Shown in pieces: positions 5,494-10,394 of a stretch of 10,394 nt of DNA. Source of the stretch: JBCCAG01 sp050330955. Lineage in GTDB: Bacteria; Cyanobacteriota; Cyanobacteriia; CAKZMO01. A program made the position numbers and the translations under genes. The notes beneath the pieces are model-generated. The model was not told where the DNA came from and ran no database searches. It saw only the letters and a list, made by a program, of their open reading frames with translations. The stretch is from contig JBHJHJ010000161.1 of the NCBI GenBank assembly GCA_050330955.1, forward strand, positions 1-10,394. Reading direction: 5' to 3'. Numbering within the stretch: the stretch's first letter is position 1; each line of letters opens with the position of its first letter.

Positions 5494-6387
5494 TTATTCC
5501 TGTTGCCCCTTCAACAAATGTGTGAACGGCTGCATCTGCTCTAATCCCTCCTCACGCCAATCATCGCTCAAATCTCCCTCCTCCAGCGCAAACAACCGCT
5601 CCCGGCACAAAATCTGCAGCAAAATCGGCCACCCCCCACTCTGCGCCAGCATCCACGCCACATCTGCCTCCGTAAACGGCAAGGGCGATCGCCCCACCAG
5701 CTCCCGCGCCTCGTCTTCTTTGAGCGGTCCCAGGGTTGCCGTGTAGCCAAAAATATTGAAAAACGGCGAGCTGTGCCCCGTATGATGTGCCAGGGTCACC
5801 GGATTCTCCGGCGTTGCCAGCACAAAGGCCAAGTTACCGCCCGTCTGCGTCGTGGCCAGCGATCGCAAACTTTCCCAAAACCCATCGTCCAGTTCTGGGC
5901 AGCGCTGCAGCCCGACGCCGATCTCATCCACCAGCACCACTGTGGGCCGCGCCACGCTGTTGCTCACCCGCTCCATAAACCGCTCTAGGTCGCAGGGCTC
6001 CGGCACAGCTAGATTCATCGCCTCCAGCAAATGCCGCAGCAGCCCCTCCCGCCGCGCCATGCGAGCATCTTGGAAATCTACAAAAATCCAGCGGTAAGCC
6101 TCTGGGTGTGGTAGCCAGTCTGCCTTTTGCCCTAGCCTCAGCGCTTCAGCAGGCGCAGTCGTAACGGTGCGTAGGTAGTTCAATAGCGACGTCTTTCCCG
6201 ATCGCCGCTGACCGATAATAGCCGCGTTCTGCAGCGGATGGGTTTTCAGCAGGTTAAACAGCCGCTTCACCACCCGGCGGCGGCCAAAGAAATGGCGCGG
6301 ATGGGAAATCGGGGCGCCAGTAATAAAGGGCGAATCATTTCCCCGATATGTCAGCTCATCGTCCTTTGGCGCGGCGCCAGAGCGCAA
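5494..6387 (-). CDS. P-loop AAA/STAND-type ATPase paired with TIR protein
   Basis: A soluble 297-residue NTPase. After a short polar N terminus comes NDSPFITGAPI---HFFGR (17-35), the usual lead-in of AAA/STAND ATPases. Walker A is GQRRSGKT (59-66). Walker B is VVLVDE (150-155). A sensor-like strand NLAFVLATP follows (185-193), and SGGWPILLQIL (250-260) corresponds to the lid-helix region. It ends at residue 297, about where relatives go into a winged-helix or repeat domain, so it may be a minimal ATPase or a C-terminally truncated one; the repeat island begins right after the stop. The start is uncertain: TTG at 6387 is listed, 8 nt after the TIR stop, but the frame stays open upstream into the TIR gene with no ATG and no clear ribosome binding site. 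Translational coupling to the TIR gene is likely. Expected role: nucleotide-driven sensor or switch partner of the TIR effector, by analogy with STAND and AAA defence proteins. Confidence 0.85.
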   Translation of the reverse strand: MRSGAAPKDDELTYRGNDSPFITGAPISHPRHFFGRRRVVKRLFNLLKTHPLQNAAIIGQRRSGKTSLLNYLRTVTTAPAEALRLGQKADWLPHPEAYRWIFVDFQDARMARREGLLRHLLEAMNLAVPEPCDLERFMERVSNSVARPTVVLVDEIGVGLQRCPELDDGFWESLRSLATTQTGGNLAFVLATPENPVTLAHHTGHSSPFFNIFGYTATLGPLKEDEARELVGRSPLPFTEADVAWMLAQSGGWPILLQILCRERLFALEEGDLSDDWREEGLEQMQPFTHLLKGQQE

Positions 6388-6395
6388 AGAACGAT

Positions 6396-6878
6396 CTACT
6401 TTTTTGACAGCGATTCCAATGCCCGGCGGATGCCCTGCACCGCATTCAAAAACGCCTCATCGCGATCGCTCCACTGCGTTACAGGTTTACCGTCCTCCGG
6501 CATCGCTTTCAGCTTGCCAAAGGGGGAATCTTTCCAGTCGCAAGGGCGCAGGATGACGGGAATCACGCGGGCGGTCCCGGCGTCGTGGCGGGCCATGGCC
6601 CGCTGCATCTCAATGTCGTAGCAGTAGTCAGACGCCATGAAAGCAGGGCTGATGAGCATCAGAATAATCTGTGCGGATTCCAGCTTTGATTTAATTTGTG
6701 CTTCCCACTCTTCTCCTGCCTCCACGGCCCGGTCATACCAGGCAGTGATTTTTCCGCGCCGCCGCAGGCCAGATAAGTGAGTGACTAGCTCCTCCTGCAG
6801 CGCGTCGTCCTTGTGGGAGAAGGAAATGAAGATCTCGATGGGGTTATGATCCGGTTTGGGCGTAGCAGATGGAGACAT
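6396..6878 (-). CDS. TIR-domain protein, candidate NADase effector
   Basis: A 160-residue protein that is almost entirely one TIR domain (TIR_2-like). IEIFISFSHKDD (14-25) is the first strand and box-1 motif; ITAWYDR (44-50) and GEEWEAQIKSKLESAQIILMLISPAFMAS (55-83) form the second and third strands. SDYCYDIEMQRA (83-94) places Glu90 where bacterial TIR NADases carry the catalytic Glu. VIPVILRPCDW (105-115) and the FGKLKAMPEDGKPVTQW stretch complete the fold. No membrane helix or second domain is seen, so any sensing must come from a partner, presumably the ATPase encoded 8 nt downstream. TIR enzymes of this kind cleave NAD+ or make cyclic ADP-ribose-type signals in phage defence; activity here is inferred. 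The ATG at 6878 is the first of the frame and is followed by a disordered Pro/Ser stretch. On the minus strand CATAAT (6911-6916) is a possible -10 element. Confidence 0.92.
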   Translation of the reverse strand: MSPSATPKPDHNPIEIFISFSHKDDALQEELVTHLSGLRRRGKITAWYDRAVEAGEEWEAQIKSKLESAQIILMLISPAFMASDYCYDIEMQRAMARHDAGTARVIPVILRPCDWKDSPFGKLKAMPEDGKPVTQWSDRDEAFLNAVQGIRRALESLSKK

Positions 6879-7004
6879 GGGCGAGTCGGCAGCTTATGGC
6901 GATCGCCTCAATTATGGCTTACAGAAAGAGGAAGGCCATTACCTAACCGATGGGCAAATTTAGTCGTGCGGGGATGGGACAATGCGCTACGGCTAGACGC
7001 GCCC

Positions 7005-7739
7005 CTAAAGTGCCTGCCGCAAAAATGCGATCGCCTCTCCCCAGCCCTCATCCGTCGCCACCGGGTCGTAGCGATAGCCGTCATCCCGCATAAAGGTGTG
7101 CTTCGCCTCGTAAATCAAGGTTTTGTGGCGAGTCCCCGCCGCTTCCAGCGCCCCCAGAATCTTTTCTCGCCCTTCCGGCGGCACATGGGGATCCTGGGTG
7201 CCAAATACGGTCATCACCTCGCCCTTAATTTCGCCAATTCGCTCCAGGGTGTCCGCCGTACCGCGCCCCAGCTTACCGCTGTGAATCCCTGTGGGGTAGA
7301 TGCACACCGCCGCCTTGACTCGGGGCTGCAGCGCCGCCCGAAAGGCTAGATGGCCGCCAATGCAAAAGCCGAAGGCGCCCAGCTTACCAGGGATAACGCT
7401 CTCCTCGCTCTCCAGCCACCCCAGCACCGCGTTCGTATCGGCGTCATATTCGGCGATCGCCGTCCGCCGGGCCGCGTCGTTACCCCGCAGCTTGCCAATT
7501 TCCGTGGGCTCTAGCACTGTGCCGGCAGGCTCTAGCCGGTGGAAGATTTCCGGGGCGGCCACCACGTAGCCGTAGCCCGCGAGGCGATCGGCCAGCCGGG
7601 TGATGGGGCCGCCCAGTTGGTAGATGTCTGAGTAGAAGGCGATGCCGGGGTAGCGGCCTGCGGGTTCAGGGGCTGCGACGTAGACCCGCATGAGGCTGTC
7701 GTCTACGGTCAATCCGATGTTGCGCGTTTTGATCTGCAT
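7005..7739 (-). CDS. Dienelactone hydrolase family protein
   Basis: A complete 244-residue alpha/beta hydrolase of the dienelactone hydrolase family, cytosolic, of usual length. The nucleophile elbow is GFCIGG with Cys126. The acid residue is most likely Asp183 in FGTQDPHVP and the base His214 in AKHTFMRDD, so the Cys-Asp-His triad is complete. AFYSDIYQLGG (34-44) forms the usual substrate-side loop, and DADTNAVLGWL lies before the nucleophile strand. Family members hydrolyse dienelactones in chloroaromatic breakdown, but most cyanobacterial homologues have no proven substrate, so only the class is claimed. It is divergent from the ArsC/Spx-type gene across 59 bp, which must hold both promoters. 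Three HIP1 sites lie in or next to it. The ATG at 7739 lacks a strong ribosome binding site. Confidence 0.93.
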   Translation of the reverse strand: MQIKTRNIGLTVDDSLMRVYVAAPEPAGRYPGIAFYSDIYQLGGPITRLADRLAGYGYVVAAPEIFHRLEPAGTVLEPTEIGKLRGNDAARRTAIAEYDADTNAVLGWLESEESVIPGKLGAFGFCIGGHLAFRAALQPRVKAAVCIYPTGIHSGKLGRGTADTLERIGEIKGEVMTVFGTQDPHVPPEGREKILGALEAAGTRHKTLIYEAKHTFMRDDGYRYDPVATDEGWGEAIAFLRQAL

Positions 7740-7798
7740 GGGTTAAACCGGGGCGATACTCACGTAAACTCTAAGTCAGAATCATGAACTAAGACACA

Positions 7799-8155
7799 AT
7801 GCTCCATCTCTACGGCATTCCCAACTGCGGCACCTGCAAAAAGGCGATCGCCTGGCTTGAGAACAACGACATCCCATACGAGTTTATCAACACCAAGGAG
7901 AACCCTCCCAAGCGCGAGCAGGTGCAGCAGTGGGTGACGGATATAGGCTCGAAGCCGATGCGCAACACCTCCGGGCAGGCCTACCGCGCTCTTGGGGAAG
8001 CCCGCAATGCTTGGACTGAAGAGCAGTGGGTGGAGGCCTTTGCTGACGACGTGATGCTACTGAAGCGACCGCTGTGGGTGGAGGGCGGGAAGGCGTTGAT
8101 GGCTGGGTTTAGAGGCAGCGAAGAGAAGATTCGCCAAAGCTTGGGGTTGGGCTAA
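7799..8155 (+). CDS. ArsC/Spx/MgsR family thioredoxin-fold protein
   Basis: A complete 118-residue protein of the ArsC/Spx superfamily. The redox CxxC (Cys10-Gly-Thr-Cys13) follows the first strand LHLYGIPN, as in Spx, MgsR and YffB-type proteins. NTSGQAYRALG (56-66) and LLKRPLWVEGGKALMAGF (86-103) are the other family hallmarks; the Arg-Pro of KRPL closes the active-site loop. The length is standard. Members are either glutathione- or thioredoxin-linked reductases (ArsC, YffB) or RNA-polymerase-binding redox regulators (Spx); the sequence does not decide between them, and no arsenic gene is near. The gene ends 1 bp before the stop of the convergent acetyltransferase. Confidence 0.92.
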   Translation: MLHLYGIPNCGTCKKAIAWLENNDIPYEFINTKENPPKREQVQQWVTDIGSKPMRNTSGQAYRALGEARNAWTEEQWVEAFADDVMLLKRPLWVEGGKALMAGFRGSEEKIRQSLGLG

Positions 8156-8156
8156 A

Positions 8157-8633
8157 TCACTGCAGTCGCAGCCGGTAGAATATTGTGTCACCGGGCATAC
8201 GCGGAAAATGCCCTGGCAGTTCGGCGGCCCCTACCTGCTCGAAGCCGTTTTTCTCGTAGAAGCGGTGCGCCCTTGTAAAGGCCTCAATGGTGCTTAAGTA
8301 AACCTCGGCGACGTGCCGCGCTGTGGCCCACTGCCGCAGCGTATCCATAAGCTGCTGACCCACCGCCCTGCCCCGGTAGGGGGCCGCCACAAACATCTTG
8401 CGCAGGGCTAAATGCCCGTGGCCGATGTCGATTGCCCCCACGGTGCCCACGACTTCATCTGCCGCGATCGCCACCCAAAAGTTACCATTTCCCCGCTGAT
8501 ATACCGCCGGAATTTGCAGCAGGTCGGGCTGGTCCGCCAGGGTGATGGATGAACCAAACTCTTCTCGTTGGATCGGTAGAATTAGGTCGATAACAGAGGT
8601 CTGGTGGGCAGGCTTATAGGTCGTAATCTGCAT
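8157..8633 (-). CDS. GNAT family N-acetyltransferase
   Basis: A complete 158-residue single-domain GNAT enzyme. The acetyl-CoA-binding motif A is LRKMFVAAPYRGRAVGQQLM (77-96), with the pyrophosphate loop RGRAVG (R/Q-x-x-G-x-G/A form, first Arg at 87). Motif B is AHRFYEKNGFEQVG (122-135), with Tyr126 as a likely general acid. WVAIAADEVVGTVG forms the central strands. The acceptor is unknown and could be an amine, an amino acid or a protein N terminus. It is tail-to-tail with the ArsC/Spx-type gene and divergent from the EamA transporter across 121 bp that contain two dyads. The start at 8633 gives a normal N terminus (MQITTYKPAH). Confidence 0.93.
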   Translation of the reverse strand: MQITTYKPAHQTSVIDLILPIQREEFGSSITLADQPDLLQIPAVYQRGNGNFWVAIAADEVVGTVGAIDIGHGHLALRKMFVAAPYRGRAVGQQLMDTLRQWATARHVAEVYLSTIEAFTRAHRFYEKNGFEQVGAAELPGHFPRMPGDTIFYRLRLQ

Positions 8634-8661
8634 GAAATGCTTCAGATCAAGCTTAGCTTCG

Positions 8662-8674
8662 GCTAATAATTAGC
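8662..8674. promoter_or_regulatory. Dyad upstream of the acetyltransferase gene
   Basis: GCTAAT-A-ATTAGC is a perfect 6-bp inverted repeat around one central base, 28 bp upstream of the acetyltransferase start. It could be a regulator site or chance; AT-rich dyads are easy to find. Confidence 0.3.
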
Positions 8675-8704
8675 ACATCAAACTCACCTACTGTAGGAAG
8701 TATG

Positions 8705-8722
8705 GTTTTTCTATAGAAAAAC
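8705..8722. promoter_or_regulatory. Perfect 18-bp palindrome, candidate operator
   Basis: GTTTTTCTATAGAAAAAC equals its own reverse complement. It ends 32 bp before the ATG of the EamA transporter and lies 71 bp upstream of the divergent acetyltransferase start. The central CTATAG could overlap a -10 element. A dimeric repressor or activator is the natural reader. No regulator gene lies beside it in the window. Confidence 0.5.
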
Positions 8723-8754
8723 TGTGCCGAACATGTCTTGCCACAAAGCTGCCT

Positions 8755-9777
8755 ATGAAACTCCCCGTTCAGTCCGGTCGACTCTATCTCATGCTGGCCA
8801 TCATTATCTTTGGGGCGGCCAACGCCATCACGCGCAGGCTGACCGAGCTGGGCGCTGAAAACCTCATCGGCGATCGCAACCCGATTTCCTTTTGCAACGT
8901 CCTGTTTGTGGGCAACCTGTGCGCCCTGCTGCTGCTCATTCCGCTCTATCAGCACCAGTGGCGGCCCCACATTCTGAGGCAAATCACGGCTAAGCAATGG
9001 GCAACAATGTCTCTGGTGGCGGCTTTAGGTGCCGCCGTGGTGCCCATGCTGATCTTCTCAGCCCTGGAGATTACTGCGGTCAACAATGTGGTGCTGATTG
9101 GGCAGATTGATACCCCGCTGGTGCTGGCCCTGTCGGTGCTGCTGCTGGGCGATCGCGTCAACGCCTGGGTGGTGGCAGGGGCGGTTGTGTCGTTTGTGGG
9201 GGTGATATTGACGGTGGTGCTGCAGCCGCCGGACAGCGATATGGTCTCCATGGGAATGGGGCTGGAAATTGGCCGGGGGGAACTCTACACGGTCATTGGC
9301 GCTGTGTTTAAAGCTATCTCCAATCTGATCAGTAAGGTCAGTCTGAAAGAAGTGCCCCTCGGCGTGTTCAGCATCTTTAGAATGGCGGTGGGCACGGTAT
9401 TTTTCTTTGTTGCGGCGCTGGTCATGTTTGAGCCCGGTCACTTTATGGATGTGACTTCTGAGTTCCTCTGGCGCTGGATGCTGATTTACAGCGCGGTCAT
9501 TGTGGTAGGGGGGCAGCTTTTCTGGTTCAGCGGGCTGAAGCAGAGCACGGCCAGCGAGATTTCTTTGGCGACTGCGTTTACCCCCATTGCGGGGGTGCTG
9601 GCCGCCTACCTGATCTTGGGCGAGGCGCCAACGCTGGCTCAGTATATCGGTGGCGGGGTGATTGTGGCCGGTATTGTGCTCAATCAAATCGGGGTGCAGC
9701 GGCTCAACCGGACGGTGCCGGAGCAGCGCCCGGCTGCGCCAGAGATGGCCGAGGCGGTAGGGTTCAAAGGCGTTTAG
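8755..9777 (+). CDS. EamA/DMT superfamily transporter
   Basis: A complete 340-residue inner-membrane protein with about ten hydrophobic helices in two EamA repeats. Repeat 1 (about 10-157) runs from LYLMLAIIIFGAANAITRR to VVAGAVVSFVGVILTVV, and contains the charged turn LLLGDRVNAW. Repeat 2 (about 175-315) runs from ELYTVIGAVFKAISNLI to YIGGGVIVAGIVLNQIG, with the matching turn LILGEAPTLAQ. These paired G-(D/E) turns before the last helix of each repeat are characteristic. The C-terminal 25 residues are a polar Pro/Ala tail. Members export or import small metabolites such as amino acids and nucleotide sugars; the substrate is not evident. The stop overlaps that of the convergent downstream gene by 4 nt. 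The palindrome at 8705-8722 suggests regulated expression. Confidence 0.93.
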   Translation: MKLPVQSGRLYLMLAIIIFGAANAITRRLTELGAENLIGDRNPISFCNVLFVGNLCALLLLIPLYQHQWRPHILRQITAKQWATMSLVAALGAAVVPMLIFSALEITAVNNVVLIGQIDTPLVLALSVLLLGDRVNAWVVAGAVVSFVGVILTVVLQPPDSDMVSMGMGLEIGRGELYTVIGAVFKAISNLISKVSLKEVPLGVFSIFRMAVGTVFFFVAALVMFEPGHFMDVTSEFLWRWMLIYSAVIVVGGQLFWFSGLKQSTASEISLATAFTPIAGVLAAYLILGEAPTLAQYIGGGVIVAGIVLNQIGVQRLNRTVPEQRPAAPEMAEAVGFKGV

Positions 9778-10394
9778 CCATAGCTAGGGGAAAAGCGATC
9801 GCACCCGGTCACGGGGGAATTGGATTGCCCCTGCAGCGGGCAGTCGTGGCAACTGCAGATGGCGCAGTTGATGGGGTTGGCCAGCGTTACCACCGGATAA
9901 AGGCTAATGTTTTGCCGAATGAAGCCCTCGATTTCGGTAGCCTTGAGGAGCTGGCTGATGAGGACGATGCGCTGAATGCCCAGCCGCTGACGGAGCCGGT
10001 TGATGCGGACCAGGGTTTGGCCAAAAGGCTGGGGCTCGTTTTGAATTACCACTAAGGCATGCTGGGTCTGGCTGTGGAAGCAGGGCGGGGGCTCTTGCTC
10101 AAAGTAGTCTTTATATTGCAGGGTCACGGTGCCGTCATCGTAGCGGCGGCAGCGGATGTAGCGCTGGAAGGGCAGCGAAGACTGGGAGGCGTACCACCAG
10201 GACTTGTGCCAAGCCTGCTGCGGCAGCTTGAGAATAGCTTGAACTTGTTCTGTGGGGATTTGAGTCTGACTTAGCATCAGCGCTGCCCGTTCGTGGGTCA
10301 CCTCCCGCGCTAGGGTCGCTAGGGGCGTTTCGTAACGATGGCGCAGCCGCGAGCGGTGGCGATGCTCAGCAAAGGCATCCACCGGGGGCTTGAA
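9774..10394 (-). CDS. Hypothetical protein with cysteine-rich C terminus (5' end outside window)
   Basis: I do not recognise this family. The minus-strand frame is open to the window edge: codons FKPPVDAF precede the GTG at 10382, so the start probably lies outside. The visible 206 residues begin with a basic His/Arg-rich stretch (EHRHRSRLRHRYE), continue with helices and Trp/Tyr-rich segments (AWHKSWWYASQ, RYIRCRRYDDG), then an alternating strand/helix region (HALVVIQNEPQPFG, IQRIVLISQLLKATEIEGFI), and end in a cluster CAICSCHDCPL plus a later GC: five Cys and one His within about 22 residues. That cluster could bind zinc or an iron-sulfur centre. No membrane helix is seen. The gene converges on the EamA transporter with a 4-nt overlap of stops. 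Confidence 0.7.
   Translation of the reverse strand, partial: FKPPVDAFAEHRHRSRLRHRYETPLATLAREVTHERAALMLSQTQIPTEQVQAILKLPQQAWHKSWWYASQSSLPFQRYIRCRRYDDGTVTLQYKDYFEQEPPPCFHSQTQHALVVIQNEPQPFGQTLVRINRLRQRLGIQRIVLISQLLKATEIEGFIRQNISLYPVVTLANPINCAICSCHDCPLQGQSNSPVTGCDRFSPSYG

Noticed and set aside
4904..5525. Frames 4904-5173 and 5189-5377 (minus) and 5214-5525 (plus)
   Set aside because: They translate the 62-bp repeats and GC-rich palindromes, with no recognisable protein features.
5773..6097. Plus-strand frames inside the ATPase gene
   Set aside because: Opposite-strand shadows of a well-supported ATPase with Walker motifs.
9058..9687. 209-aa minus-strand frame inside the EamA transporter gene
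   Set aside because: Its Gln/His-rich composition is the antisense of hydrophobic membrane codons; the plus strand encodes a clear transporter.

Overview
The window looks like cyanobacterial chromosome. The HIP1 octamer GCGATCGC occurs about 25 times, inside genes and between them, and the short palindromes and interspersed repeats are of the kind seen in filamentous cyanobacteria. The genus cannot be told from this sequence. The window has two ordinary flanks and a disordered accessory middle.

Left flank (1-1765): the C-terminal two thirds of an MFS transporter, cut by the window edge, then a complete short-chain dehydrogenase/reductase. Right flank (about 7005-10394): a dienelactone-hydrolase-family enzyme, a divergent ArsC/Spx-type thioredoxin-fold protein, a GNAT acetyltransferase converging on it, a ten-helix EamA/DMT transporter preceded by an 18-bp perfect palindrome, and a partial unrecognised protein with a cysteine-rich tail.

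Middle (about 1766-6880): an array of degenerate 21-bp units (1864-2101); a small hypothetical gene with a strong ribosome binding site and a hairpin-bearing leader; an AT-rich gene without HIP1 sites for a DUF3800-type protein, split by two frameshifts (2829-3983); then about 1.5 kb without an intact gene. That stretch holds a decayed REP-associated (IS200/Y1-type) transposase between two REP-like palindromes, further REP-like palindromes, a roughly 118-bp inverted repeat, degenerate 62-bp tandem repeats, and two related GC-rich palindromes. Next to it is a two-gene minus-strand operon: a TIR-domain protein with the candidate NADase glutamate, followed 8 nt later by a P-loop ATPase with Walker A and B motifs.

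The TIR plus ATPase pair is the best candidate for a functional accessory system. Its architecture fits an NAD-depleting antiphage module in which the ATPase senses and the TIR protein acts, but this is inference from domains and neighbourhood. The frameshifted DUF3800 gene and the transposase remnant mark the middle as a place of gene gain and decay.
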